Of a stretch of DNA of 45,919 nucleotides, positions 10,823-24,119 are shown in pieces. The notes beneath the pieces were generated by a model that was given only the letters and a program-made list of their open reading frames with translations, was not told where the DNA came from and searched no databases. Location: NCBI GenBank assembly GCA_051453625.1, contig JBOZIK010000001.1, forward strand, positions 72,703,202-72,749,120. Direction: 5' to 3'. The stretch comes from Welwitschia mirabilis (lineage: Eukaryota > Gnetophyta > Gnetopsida > Welwitschiales). Position numbers and translations under genes: made by a program. Position 1 is the stretch's first letter; every line of letters starts with the position of its first letter.

Positions 10823-13800
10823 TTTTTAAGGGTATATGATTTTTCTACTTGTAATTTTTAGCTAGCTTTTATTTTTTTATTGTTGGGTATTGATGCATTT
10901 CTAACGATATCTAAATTTCTTATTTTCATTTTTATATGTGCATTTATTTAAGTTTTATAGTAGTGGTTGTGGGTCTCCAATGAAATCCAAAATAATCTGA
11001 ATTATTGAGTTTAGTTTCTAATGTAATAAGTAAACTTTCATTTATACATTTGATATTTTGTGTTGCAAGTCTAATGATTTTCCTAGATATTGCAATTATA
11101 AATAGGATTGTAAATTAAAAAAAACTAAACTCTAATGATTTCTTTCTATGTTTTGGCTTTTTGTGCTTTCTATAAAATTCTATAAATTTTCATTTCTATC
11201 TTATTTTTTTATTATTAAAATTTTAAGAAAATCTAAAATATTTAGGGTTTATTTTTCTATATTGCATCTTTTTTGAGTTATAATTGATTTATTTTTTGCT
11301 ACAATTCTTTGAGATTCTATAACATAGAACTCATTACATAAATTAAATAAGAGATCTGCATTTTTCTTCACTTAACTTGCCTCAAACAATTAGTATCATT
11401 ACCTTTTCTAACTAGTGCCACTAGTGTTTCTATTTTAGATAGTCTAAAACTTTAACTACAACCTCTTAGAAAATCCTTAAAACTTTTTAAGATATCAAGT
11501 GTTTTTTTCCTTTAGCTAAACTCATAACTCATTTTTGAAAACTTAGTAATGAGTTGGACATCTAACCCCTTTGAAACATCTTCTAAATCATAACCTATCT
11601 ATTCCTATAGCTTTCAAACACATGATTAATGCAAATGACCTATAGGAGATTGCATTTAACCTGAACAAACTCTAAGAGATTACCTTTAATGCAATGCATA
11701 TTATCCACAACTCCTAAATCCTTTTAAAACTAGAAAAAGCTTTAAAAAGCATCTTCAAACTCATCCATACATAAACCAACCTCATTGTAATGTTTAATTG
11801 CAAAATTTGTATATCAAAAAATAGGGGTTTAATCCTATAGCTTCCATTACCCCTCATAATCCTTATGCTTCTTCCTCCTTTTCATATTCATTATCCTTTG
11901 ATTCTTGTCCTTCATCCTCTCTTTAATATTTTTTATTATTTAACCCATAACTATCATTTTTAGTCATACGTTAAACCACCTAACCTTCATTTAAGGATAC
12001 ATTTTAAAGATTTTTAGAAGGTTTTTCTCAACTAACTTCTAACATGCCTTAATATCCTTCACATCATTGAAGAAGTCATTAATAAAACTAATTAAAATAT
12101 TAACCAACTTCTTCAATAACTGACCTAGACTAATGCTTAAATCCTTAGAGCTCTTAACCAATAAAGATGAGAAGAAAACATTCCTACATTCTATGAACCT
12201 TAGAGCCTTAAAAAACTTGAAGGAAATAATGAAACTAAAAATGATTATACCTAAAACATACTTCTTAGGAAATAGTAAGAATCCATGAAGAAGCGTATGA
12301 GAAAAGATAGGAATACCTTAAGTTTATAAATTCCTTATAGAGTAAACAATTATATGTAAATAAACTATACTTTATAGTAGAATTAAATGCATCTAATGAT
12401 GATGAATTAGTATCAAGTGAGTGAACGTTTAACAAAGAACATAAACTAGAGAACTACATAACAAATGAGTTATTAAGTAATAATAATGAGAAAAATGTTG
12501 AGTCAAAATCATTATCATTTAAGCAACCACTTCAAAAATAATCCTCTAGTAAACATACTAAAGAAAACAACATTAGCCAAGTATCTATTCATGATCCATC
12601 CTTTGAAAAACCTTTATATTTTTCTTAACAAATTCTTAAAGCACCCATGTCACTATCTTCTAAGAAAGACTTAAGCCTCAAAATTGAAGATAAACCCATT
12701 GTGCCTCTTAAACCACTTTTTGATAAGCTTCTCAATTGTTATGTACCTTATCCAATAGTTTCTAATACATCTTTGTCTTCATCGTAAAATGATGTCTTAC
12801 ATGAGTTGTCAAACAAGCAAAAATAAGATAAAGTATGGGTGACTTATAATTTTAAACATATTAATCTCACTACTAGTGTTAATGTTCTTTTAAATTTTAT
12901 AGATTTATGCATAAATTTTTATAAGGATTTTTACTTGTTTTTGAATTTTTAACATAATTTTAATTCATCATTTAAAAATTGCATTCATCATCTTGAACCT
13001 TCACGCATGTGGTACCTTGAAAAATCCATTGTAGAACTTTTAGTTTCATTGTATGTACCTAGATTAGATTTTTCTATTAAAGTAGATTTTCCTTTTAAGA
13101 TAAATTTAGGATTGAAAAAAAACTTAAAATGCTAAAAACATTTTTTCTTGATGTCCTTTCTCATCTAAAACCATTTAAGAAATAGCACTTGTGTAATCAC
13201 TTCCTTAAACACTTTTATCTATGAAATTTAAAGTATTACTTATAGCCTTAAATAAACCATGATCATCTTAAACCATTACCTAATCCTTTCATTTTGATAA
13301 TTCCTAATGAATTTTGCAAACCATTCCATCCTTCCATCTATCCACATATTTTAAGACTAGATGATCTTGGTTATTAGCCCTTAATAAAAGAATCCAATAA
13401 TAAGTCATCATCTTTTCATTACAAATTAGGTATAATTTAAGTTTAATTGTAGCTTTTCAAAAAATGGTTTTTCTTATCTTTATGTTAACTTGTTAAGAGT
13501 AGTCTCACTTAAGGTCTCCTAATTGAAAAATGTGGTTAATCTAAGGTGTGATTTACTTTCATGCTCTGTTAATTATTTTTAAACCATTTTATGAGGATAA
13601 TATTTGTCTTGATTAGGATAATGAGTCAATGATCCCTTTACATGCATCAAAATTAATTGAATATAAGAATCAACAACTAAAAGAAAATAAAATATCTCAT
13701 CTCTAAAAATAACATTATACAATGATAAATCAAAAATTGGGTTTAGTTGAATGCATTAAAACTATGAATGCTCATAAGAAATGTAGCTCTAATGATTTAT

Positions 13801-15104
13801 TCTATGACACATTCAACTACATTATGGCTCTAAATACTCACTGGCACTATAGCACTAACTTTTTCATATGTCAACAAGCTTAACTCTATTGGAATAAGAT
13901 GTCATAACACTAGATTCTTAATTTGATTTAAACTACTTAAAATAATGAAAAAATTATGATCATGAAAAAGGTAAAAATTAGAATGACAAAGGTGGAATTG
14001 GAGATTCTTTTGTGTTTACTGTGTTTAACTTGTTACATAAAAATTTCCTTAACTAATTTTTGATTACCTACAAGTTTACTTAAAAGATTCCTAGTTTTTC
14101 TACAGTGGGATACATTTTAAATTTGAAATAAAATTTAAAAAAATTTGAATAAATATGGATATTAATTTAGGTAGTCTATCTTTTAAAGTTTATAATGTTG
14201 CATTTTCTATTAGGTTTCAGGTTTTATTTTTCATAAAAGTGCATTGTATTTTTTTCAAATACTTAATTAAAATCATTTTCTAGCCTTTTATATAAAAAAA
14301 CACATAATGTAATTAATTTATTCTCAAAATCTTTATATCAATTTTTCTATCTTTGTAACTTAGGACAAAGTTTAATTTTGGTTAGAGGTATAACATCTAT
14401 TTTTACTGAATTTTTTAATCTTAATTCCTTATTCATTAAAAAATGATAAAAAATATAAAAAATATATCATTTCTATACTTGAACATTTTCACTTAGTTAA
14501 TGTTTTCATGTCAATATGTCTTTATCAAATTTTTACTAAGAGTCTAGTAAAAGTCTAGTTAGGGGATGTGTTTACATTTAAAAATTAACCTTCTAATTAA
14601 GTATAATTGATACATTTATCATAATAAAAAACATTAAAACTTCTTTTTTAATTATAAAATGATGTGTTCTATCATTTTTACTATTTTTCATGAAAATATG
14701 AGAATCTTCTAGCATTAGCAGTTTTATTGCTAGTTTTTGAAAAACACTATAAAACTTAAAGGAATTCTAACAAACAATTCTAATGCTGCTAGCTAGGACT
14801 ACTAGCATCATCAACCATTTGATGTAAAGGATGTTAAAACTTAGGTACTTGATGTGTTTAAAGAATTAATCCAACTACACTTATTAGCTAAGTCATAAGT
14901 TGATCTAGAGTACAACTAAAACTTTGACACCACATGGTGGAAGTATAGAAGAACACGTCATAGTGAGATGTGACAAGAAGGAGGATGACTATGTGAAAGA
15001 CACATGACATGTTACCTATTGGTAGTATCATCATCAATCAAAGGATATGTCATCATCATATTTACATAAGAAGATAAAGAATGTTTCTTTATGGATACAT
15101 GAAA
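10823..15104 (+). mobile_element. Internal region of LARD-like element, no pol recognised
   Basis: About 4.3 kb lies between the two LTR-like repeats. Short frames exist (for example 12486-12674, Asn/Lys/Leu-rich), but I found no gag, protease, RT, RNase H or integrase motif on either strand. It may be a large non-autonomous retrotransposon derivative (LARD) or one decayed past recognition. No other feature is supported in this stretch. Confidence 0.4.
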
Positions 15105-15985
15105 AAAATTATAACTTCCTCCTTATGTAGCCCCCCTTAAGTAATCCCCTTATTTGACTTCCTATCTAATGAAATCATGAAAAAGATCTCTAAGCCATTC
15201 GTTATCTATAAAAGGGCCTTAAGCCTTTATTGTAATGAATCTTTTGGTTAAAGATCATGGGGAAATACGTAATGTGCTAGGATCTCATGCTGTTCTGATC
15301 ATCTTTATTAGGAGTAAACTATTCTAAGGCTAGTTGAGAAGACCTTCATATTTACCTTTCTTCTTTTGATATACTATATATTTTTTATATTTTAATATAA
15401 GAATTGGTTTTTCTTCTTTTATTGTTAATGCATAATTTAATAGGTATTAATAATCTTTAAATAAAGCTAATTCTATAATTAATAATGATCATTCATTTGT
15501 TATTATTAATATTTAGATGAAATAAATTTATTATCAAGTTCTTTTATATCAAATGCGTTGTTTGAGATTACTAGTATGATATTTGTAGTTACTATTATTT
15601 AATCAATCTTGTATGAATTTATTCATACTCTCCATGATTATGAAGGATAATATAGGATTAGTGGGACTAAATAACTTATCAACATTTATGTGGTGAATGA
15701 GTTTATGTCTCCACACAAAGACTTAATAACTTTATGATTTTAGTTGTGTTTAATTATTAGAGTAAAGATGGAGGATAAATTATCTAGATCTTTAGAAAAC
15801 TTTGTTTTATTATGATGTCAATCAAAAATTAACTTAATATTAAACTCTTCTTTAATGTTTTAATTTTAATTTTCATTAAACATTTAAGTATTATATTACC
15901 TTTATTTAACTATTACATATATATCCTTATGAAAGAATAATACTAAGTCATACTTAATTAAATCTAGTTTACTATTATACATGAA
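15105..15985 (+). repeat. Right copy of ~850-bp direct repeat, probable 3' LTR
   Basis: It matches 9836-10705, including the TATA-like 'tatctataaaaggg' near 15201 and the terminal 'tatacatgaata' (ending 15988). It directly abuts the truncated Athila-like LTR that begins near 15989, so this element's end is also a breakpoint in the neighbour. Confidence 0.6.
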
Positions 15986-15988
15986 TAG

Positions 15989-16718
15989 ATAACCAAAACT
16001 ACCTTTTTTTATAAAGAAGACTAATTTATTTGACAAATAGCTAACTGTCATCCATCTGATGTTGTCTAGACTAAGAGCTGGACGATGGTATTAAATGATC
16101 CTTAATGCTTAACACCTATAAAATTAGAATATTGTTAATGTTGTCCTAGTTGTCATCTAAATGACTAGGAGGAGATACCTCTACTTTCCTATATATGTAA
16201 GACATACAGTTATTTAATGATGTGTTTGTTAACATGTTGTTCAATGTGTTATTTAGATGATGATGTGGATGATGATATAGAATTTATATGTTTTGATTAA
16301 AATATCTCTATTAGTCATCAAAGTGTATCATATAGGTAATGAAGTGAATGACATAATATTTCTATCTTCATCACCTCTAATCATTCTTCCTAAGTATGAT
16401 CATGTTCTCTAATACTTTTTCATAATGAACTTTATTCCTTAGATCTTTTATAATTTGTGTAAACTTGATTATAATCAATGCAATGTAGAATACTCCTAGG
16501 TCAATTCTCTAGTCATCCTTCTAATCAACCTTTCATAAGATAGAATATGTATATCTTTAATTAAAATAAGAAAAGAGTCAAATGCAATATGAAATTTGTC
16601 TAATTTATGCTAATCATAAAGCTCTAATATATTTTACATATTCTTCAAGAAAACTATCTAAATTCCCTCAAAATATCCTTGAAATTACGTTAAATATGTC
16701 TAATTTAGCCTCACAACA
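15989..16718 (-). repeat. Athila-like 3' LTR, truncated (U5 half missing)
   Basis: It aligns with 27775-28474 in the same orientation over ~700 bp (for example 'gatagaat', 'gtagaatactcctagg' against 'gtagagtactcttaga'). The - strand start TGTTGTGAGG at 16718 follows a polypurine tract. The remaining ~715 bp of LTR expected below 15989 is absent and replaced by another element's LTR. Confidence 0.75.
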
Positions 16719-16731
16719 TAGCCCTCCACTT
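16719..16731 (-). promoter_or_regulatory. Polypurine tract of the - strand Athila-like element
   Basis: On the - strand AAGTGGAGGGCTA immediately precedes LTR start TGTTGTGAGG. It corresponds to the tract at 5678-5690 of the + strand copy. Confidence 0.65.
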
Positions 16732-17999
16732 GGTCTTATTGGTCTTTGATAAGGTAAGTGGATAATTCTAGGTTATGAATCAAATTGATGAAGATAAATA
16801 ATTATTTAAACATATAAATTAATAGATCTTACCATAAGCATTCTTGATTATTATTAGCTTAATATGATATCTACTATGAAAAATTTAAAAAGACAAGGTA
16901 TCATGTGGTCAATTATCTAGAAGACCATGTGGATGACAACATAGTTCAATATTTTTCTAACTTCTTTTTGCAGCTTCATCTTAAAAAAATAATTATTTGT
17001 TTATGAAAAACATGCCTAAAATATATGCTTTAAATAAAGACATTAGATATGTATGATTTTACTTACATTAGCACTTCTCTTAAACTTTTATTAAATCTAG
17101 AAGGTAAAAATGAAACAGTATGTAAATGAAATTATTATAAGATATGATAATAACTTAAAAACTAATATATATACACATATGTGTATACATATCATAAAGA
17201 AAAGCTTTTAAGTAAAATAAAAAAAGGATGAATCAAGATGAAAATCCTTATGACATTAATCTCCTTAAGAGACCATGGTAAACTACACTTTGGAACTCAT
17301 AAAAGAAAGTGAAGAAGGAGGGCACTTCTCTTTAAGTGGGAAGTGGATACTTATCACTATATAAACTATATGTATAACTTCTTCTTCTTAGACGTCTACT
17401 TCCTTTGAAAGATTAACATTGATTTCTTCCTCTATCCACATAACTTAGCTCCTCAAGGCTATCACTTACTCTCTTACATTAGACATCTCATGCTGAATGA
17501 AGCTTATCATCTGCTTCATCATGGACATCCTCTACCTCATATCAATAAGACCTTGATCCATGGTCTCCTTCAACTCCTGAACTATACTTTTAAGTAAATC
17601 CTAGATCTACTCAACTATAATTAATCTCAAAATAAACCTAGAAATCTACTATTATTATTTCTTAGGCTCTATAAGAATCTAAATGCCCATATCTTATATG
17701 TAACATACAGAGATCTATAAATGCAATATGTGATACTTATCTATTAGCTCAAGAATATCAAAGCATCAAAAGGTGACTAAGTGTAAGCATGGTAAACCTA
17801 ATATTTAAAGGTGTTATGCATTCATCATAAATATTAATCTCCTTTATATGAAGAAAACTAAGTCCATATACTCCCCTCATCTAAACATTACTAGGATGTA
17901 TAATTGTGCCACCATGCAATGACTATTATGAAAAGGACTAACATTGTGAATCAACCCTTTATATATGATCTATGAAAGATGTATAATTAGTAATCCTCT
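16732..17999. other. Region between env-like ORF and polypurine tract
   Basis: No frame that I can support. It holds an 18-bp perfect palindrome at 17170-17187 (TATACACAT/ATGTGTATA). On the - strand, disrupted coding-like sequence around 17340-17660 may be the C-terminal part of the env-like ORF. Confidence 0.4.
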
Positions 18000-18182
18000 C
18001 TAGTCATCTACTACATCTAGAGCAATGTCTAACATCATGCTATGAGCATGTATTTTCTCTTTACCCCCATTAGAATTTATATGTATGCTACTTAAAACAC
18101 CTAATTCTATCATCAAAATAATGTATCCTAGAAAGATGGAGATCTCATAACCTTTAATAATTACTATGATCACACCTATCAT
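18000..18182 (-). CDS. Fragment of ORF in the Athila env-like position
   Basis: A 60-codon frame, start MIGVII and end DVVDD, homologous to the 4162-4473 frame of the + strand element. The shared part runs from the hydrophobic 'I-I-L-M-I' stretch through 'S-I-H-I' to 'A-L-D-V'. Nucleotide similarity continues upstream on the - strand to about 18245 with stops. It sits 3' of integrase and 5' of the 3' LTR, the Athila env-like position. It may belong to the plant transposon-protein families that annotate these ORFs. I cannot verify this without a profile search. It is a fragment, not a functional protein. Confidence 0.4.
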   Translation of the reverse strand: MIGVIIVIIKGYEISIFLGYIILMIELGVLSSIHINSNGGKEKIHAHSMMLDIALDVVDD

Positions 18183-20950
18183 ACAACCATCTACATTCTA
18201 TCACATCTTCATATGCATAAAATCAAAGGAGTACTAGATCTCCATGATGTAATAAGCATTCCTTACATAGAGGATCCATCTTAATTATAACTCAATTACT
18301 TTCTTATCCATCTTAAGAACAAGTTTCCTTATGAAATCTCTAAAGTTTCTCTGTACTCTAATGCTAAGAGAATAAACTATGATCTGGTAAAATGAGAAGG
18401 AGGATGAATAGGATTAATCCTCTTGACTAATTAGGAAATAATAGATCTTGTTGCCATTTTCAAAGGGGCTTCTATATTTACCTCAGCCTATTTAGACTAT
18501 GCCTTGGTGTATGGCCTACTACAAATGACTTAAGAGGCATATTAAAAATCTAAAACATGCATTTATATATTAACCACATAATATTAATTAAAAAATTTAA
18601 GCATTCCACTTTAAAAATTAAAAAAGATAGTATAAAATTTAAAAATTCATCTCTCACCCTCCTCTTCTCTCTTAAACATGCGAAGTAATTTATCTCAAAT
18701 TATATAAGACAAAGGAAAAAATTTAAAATTAATTAATTTTATGCAATTTTATATGAAAAGTTGGTCTACAATCATGTGAAAAGAGAATTATCTAAATAAA
18801 ACATCTGTTTTGCTAGATACATGGACCTTAGTGCACTAATTATTCTAACTATAAACATGACAATATTTTGTTAAATGATATGATAGAAATTAGAATTTAA
18901 AAAAGAGAATGTAATTCTATTTCGAAAAGGATATAGCTTCATATTATTTACAAAATACTTAGTAAAATTTAAATCTATTTAAACCAAAATGATAAGTATC
19001 AAAAATTAAACATCCTACATGAAATTTCCATTTAAAAAGGTTGAGAAAGAAGAGAAATAAGTGAAAATAAATAAAATACATGGAACATATCTCATTTTAT
19101 GAAAAATAACTTTAATCTAATACCTAAATGAGATATCTAATGAAATGATACTATTTCATTGCTAGTGTATCAAAGAACATGAATACACTATCTTGAGAAT
19201 GGAGGAAAATGAATCAAAAATAAAAGGAAATAGATGGAAAAAGAGCTTAAGTGGTACTATAAGTCACTATTATCTATGCAGTTCAAACAATAATAATAGT
19301 ATAACTAATAGTAAAGAATGAATGTCATCCATTTAGTCATCTAATCAATGACATGAATAATAGATGTTTTTGAAAAGTATTTTAAAATTTTAGAACCATG
19401 TAGAATAGGCAAGATAAATATAGAAGTAAATAGGCACTAAAAACATCTCCACTAAGTTTAAAATATGGAAATTAATAAGGTAGCATAATCAAATAACTAA
19501 GATAATATTTTCGTTGATAAGATGATGAAAACTTAATTATAAATTTTTGTAAAGTATGAAATTCATTAAGGGATTAGAATAATAATAAAGGAATCAAAGA
19601 AATATAATCAGATATGGTTAAACTAATGTCATCTTACCTTTCATATAATTAATGGTAAGGTAGATGAAAACTAATAAATACATATTTTCAAGTGTTAAAA
19701 GGTCAAAAACTAAAGTGTGAGTTTTTGCTTATGATAAGGACTAGTAGGAGACTATCATCCACTTTGTAGTCTAAATAACATAGGGGACAATATCTTTAGA
19801 ATTTGAGAAAAATAGAAAATTGAATGAAGTTCAAATGAATTTGATAGATAAGTGAAAAGATATTTTTAATAATGAATTTGGAGATTTAAGCATCATAAAG
19901 GCTATGGTAGCATGGTTCAAATGTTTGTGAAAAGTGTCATAGAATGAGTAGCTAATTAACACAAGAAAATAATCAAGAATATGTTTATTATTCTTTAAGA
20001 CTTAAGAATTCTAAATAATAAGATTATAAAATAATAAGGTTCTTACTATTATTTTTAAAATAGTAAAGTAAATAACTTTGAGAAGACTGATTTACAATTA
20101 GGACTTTAAAAAATGAAGAACATGAAATAAGGAGAAGATTAACTAGTTTACCCTAAAATTTAACCTAGCAAGATTCCTTAGTAAACATCATAAGGCTACT
20201 TGATATAAAAGTGCATGACAGAATGTAAGAATATTATAGTTAATTCTTTAATAATGAAGTGAAGGAACCAATATTCAAATATTATTTTACAAAGTACTAG
20301 TTAACATTTAGACTATAAATCAATCCATCTTCAGTTATACAAACCAAAGTACTTTAGGTAAAATATCATCTAATTATCAATATATTAAAAGGCTCTCAAG
20401 GGTTTTGTCTTGGAGTGATGGGAATCGAATAAGGTATTGAAAAAACCATTTATCATGATGAGGGAAGTGTAATAAGTACCAAGATAATAAGGATCCATAA
20501 ATAAAACTATATCATACCTTTTAGGAGAATTTTATTAGCTATCATATCATACTATCAAAGGCCCCTATTGAGAAAATTTCCCTGGGTATAATTGTTGTGG
20601 CATATCATGATATATTTTTTGAGAGGATTAATCTTTTAATTTTATGTTCTTTCTTTTTTTTAGTGATTTTTATTAACTTATAATTTTATTTTTGAAAGAA
20701 TTAATTGATCACTAAAGTAATAAGATAACAAAGCACATGATTACCAGTAAGCATTTGATTAACATAATTGATCTTAATACAAATTAACCAAGGAGATTAG
20801 TGGGTTAGATAGTAGAATGTTTGAAAACTAGTTGAATACAATAATTTTAAAATAATGCCCATAATAAGAGATTACTTAATCATGATAAAAGCTATGGAAT
20901 TAAGACATAAACCAAGTTAAATATGATTAAGTAATATTATAACTTAAACT
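18183..20950. other. Spacer between integrase and env-like ORF; no gene seen
   Basis: About 2.8 kb of AT-rich, Lys/Asn-biased sequence with no frame of note. It corresponds to the spacer at 1813-4080 in the other copy. Occasional TCATCTA-type motifs occur near 19320 and 19750. Confidence 0.45.
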
Positions 20951-21019
20951 GAGAAAAGGTGCTAAGAGAAAATTTGAAAAATGGTAAATGGAAGATTCTC
21001 TTTTTCGTCAAGAGGATCT

Positions 21020-22010
21020 TTCAAGTTAACGTCTTATAGCATGCTTAATGCATATGTACAATTATTAAAAGATATATAAATTTTGATCCTTTATCCATTA
21101 ACATTTTAAACATCTTTTGTTTGAGAATCAAAAATCTCAACAGAGCCATTTATAAGGTAAGGATCTAGTTATTTAGAGGTCAATTTATTATGTAAAAGAT
21201 GCACCCAAGTGTTGTATAGTAATACCAAGTGACTAGGTTAAAGTAATCTATGTTTGATCTTTTTGTTATGTTCATATTTTTTTTGGGCTTTGTGGATGAA
21301 TTAATAGTAAATAAAACTAAGGAATTTTTCATTTAAGTGATGTTTCTCATCAAGTTGGTGGATTGTGTAACAAGAGTTATACAAACATTAACTATAAGTA
21401 TACAATTTTTAAGTTGGATAAGTTCATAAGTTAAATAACCAAGTGAAATACATTAAGTAGTATGGTAGGTTTAAAGAACATCATTAAGATTAAGGAAATA
21501 AGATTTCTTATTTTTGGAAATATGTTTTTTAAGCATTTTTTTAATTTTCCTATTTGTATTTTTAGCTTGATCATTTATTCATGGATGATAAGCATTCATG
21601 ATTCTATGTTCAATTCATGTTAAAAGGAGGCATTTTCTAATAATCTTGTCCATGAAATGAGTTTTTGGATCACTTATCAAGATCATTAAAAATTCAAACC
21701 TATGAAAGATATTTAATTTAAGTAAAGTTCACACAATTTTGACATCATTTATAATAGTATGAATTACTTCAACTCATTTAGTCACATAATCAACTATTAT
21801 CAAGATATAATGTTTATTATAAGAAGATTGTTTAATTGGTTTAATTAATTATATTACTCAAAAATTAAGAGGTTTACATTTATGAAGAGGTTAAATAGGA
21901 ATTTTATGAGATTTGATAAGAATTAAAAAATATTGAAATGCATTACATCTTTTAGTAATATCAAAAGAATCTTTAAAAACATGAGGCCAATAAAATCATC
22001 ATGGAGAATT
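21020..22010 (-). pseudogene. Ty3/gypsy integrase, disrupted
   Basis: On the - strand, conceptual translation across frames gives the DDE core in order. A V-D-Y-V-T-K segment (about 21766-21800) carries the first Asp, and an S-D-P-K-T-H-F segment (about 21650-21690) corresponds to the second-Asp motif S-D-x-G-T-H-F. The A-Y-H-P motif with a downstream N-R-K-I segment lies at about 21528-21600. The C-terminal 'V-N-G-x-R-L-K' equivalent is near 21080-21115. Several internal stops show it is dead. Integrase inserts element cDNA into the chromosome. It lies directly after RNase H, as in Ty3/gypsy and unlike copia. Confidence 0.8.
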
Positions 22011-22449
22011 TTGATGGCAATATTTTAACCACTAAAGTAACCTTTAAACAAAAAAACCATGAAAAAGAGAAATGATTTCATATTATTTCAATCTTGGCAT
22101 ATGCTCACACATGATTTAATCTTTACATATTTCATAGATATATGGCTCAATTAATTCATAATTTTTTATTCTATGAATGAAGGTTTTTCTTTGATTAAAA
22201 GTTTAATGTTAAGGAGTTCTAAATGTAATGATAAAAGTAATTATATCAAAATATCCAGGAGTGTAACGTTAAGAAAAAGTGTGGTAAAGTTGATAAATGT
22301 AGAATAATTACTCATATAAAAACAAATCCTCAATGAGAAGGTTAGGAAAATAGTATTAGGGGCTCTTTTCTAGAGTATAAATGAGAGGTGACTAGCATAT
22401 AATTATGTTTACCTTATTTATCTATGATTGTTAAATTGAGGTCTTACAT

Positions 22450-22950
22450 TAAAATTATTTATCTTATGAGTCTAGCACTTAAATATTTCCTTTTCATAAA
22501 ATATTTAATTACATCATGATTAGTGTAGAGATTGGTATGAAATCTAAGAACATAGTGTCAAAGTTTATCAAGGAAAAAGATTATAGCTAGCATTTCATTT
22601 TCAATGTTGGTGTAATTGGATTAAGCTTAAGGGCTTTACTAATGTATATAATGGTTTTATATTCCTTATCATTTTTTTATTGCAAAACTCCACATAAGAC
22701 AACATTACTAGCATCATAGATGAGTTCAAAATATTTATTTCGATAAAGTCCGACTACAGTAGTTTTAGAGGTGATTTTATTCTTAAGATTTTTAAAGGCA
22801 ACTTGAAAAGTCTTAGTATAATTAAATTTTGTATTTTTTTCAAGAAGGAAATAATGAGTTTTACAAATCTTATCCTAGTCCTAAATGAATCTTATATAGA
22901 AGCTAGCATGATTAAAAAAAGATCTTACTTGTTTGACATTATTTGAAGGG
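22450..22950 (-). pseudogene. Ty3/gypsy RNase H domain, disrupted
   Basis: The - strand reads Y-D-A-S-N-V-V-L-C-G-V at about 22698-22725. This corresponds to the conserved D-A-S start of gypsy RNase H, which degrades the RNA of the RNA/DNA hybrid. Downstream sequence is interrupted by stops. Its place between RT and integrase fits the family. Confidence 0.7.
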
Positions 22951-23560
22951 GGCAGATTCTTGATGATATTAATTTTTAAAGAATTCATTCTAATATGCTG
23001 ATGAAAAATATGATGTACAAGTATAATCTCATCCCTTACAAGAACATTGCTCTTTTATCAACTATGAAAAAGCCCACTTTTTGTACAATTTTTAAGTATG
23101 TTTTCTAATCTTTCTAGCATTTGTTCAAAGAAATCATCAAAGATAGAAATGTCAACCTTAAAGATTTATATAATCATGTATCATATTAGAAAAATACCTA
23201 TCATGGTGTTTTGAAATATTTCAATAGCATTACATAAGCCAAAGGACATTTTTTAAAACAAAAATATGCCAAAATAAGATATAAAAGTGGTCTTAGCTTG
23301 ATCCTCATTAGCTATGAAAACTTGGTTGTATCAAATATACTCATAAAGAAAAAAAAATAAGCATGTCCTTGGTTTCAATAAAGAACTTGATCTAGGACAA
23401 GCAAAGGTGATGATCATTTTTTATAACATCATTAAATTGTTTGAAATTAATACGTACTCATCATTTTTATCCCTTTTTTAGCATGACTATGAGAGTGCTA
23501 GCCCATCCAGTATGGAAAATATCATAGATGATATGAGCATCCATAAGTTTGATTATTTCA
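22950..23560 (-). pseudogene. Ty3/gypsy reverse transcriptase, disrupted
   Basis: The - strand shows the RT fingers/palm order. A Y-N-Q-V-F-I-A-N-E-D-Q segment is followed by K-T-T-F and F-G-L-C-N-A (about 23190-23345), all standard gypsy RT landmarks. The catalytic Y/F-x-D-D box falls at about 23143-23165 and reads F-K-V-D-I-S. The first of the two catalytic aspartates is therefore Val, and the enzyme could not polymerise. Downstream Q-M-L-E-R-L-E-N-I-L and thumb-like sequence follow. Upstream K-K-G-I fits the V-V-x-K-K-G-G segment. Frame changes and stops are frequent. Confidence 0.85.
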
Positions 23561-24119
23561 TCTTCGACCACTTAGTCAAGAATGATGTTAAGTTTTTATT
23601 ACATTTGCCTAATGGATTTTGAATTGTCTTTAAGGTAGATCTTATGTTGAAAAATATGAGAAAGTATGATACTTAGATCTTTTGGAATCTAAGAAAATAC
23701 TTCCATTTTTAAAGTTGAAACTTGAATTAACGATTTTTCTAGGAAGGATAAAGACAATAATTTATGATTTAGGGTTTCTTTAGATTATCATCTAAGAAAA
23801 TATATTTTCAACCATTTGCTAGTTTATTAAGTTTGAGGTCATAATCATTCTTAATGGTTGTGGAATATCCATCTTGATGTAAATAGTTTTTAAAAAATCT
23901 AATATGTTAGATATCATAATCAAGGATAGCCTAAGATTATTCATTGGTTTATTTACAATGAAGGTATATAAGATATCTTAAAGATCACATGGATTAGAGA
24001 AATTTAGATTTTTCAAATGGTGGAAGATTCCTCATCATCATCAAGAAAAGTTAAGTTATATAGTAAAATAAGCCTCTCATATAGGAGGTAATTTTAAACT
24101 AACATAACGTTTTTACTAA

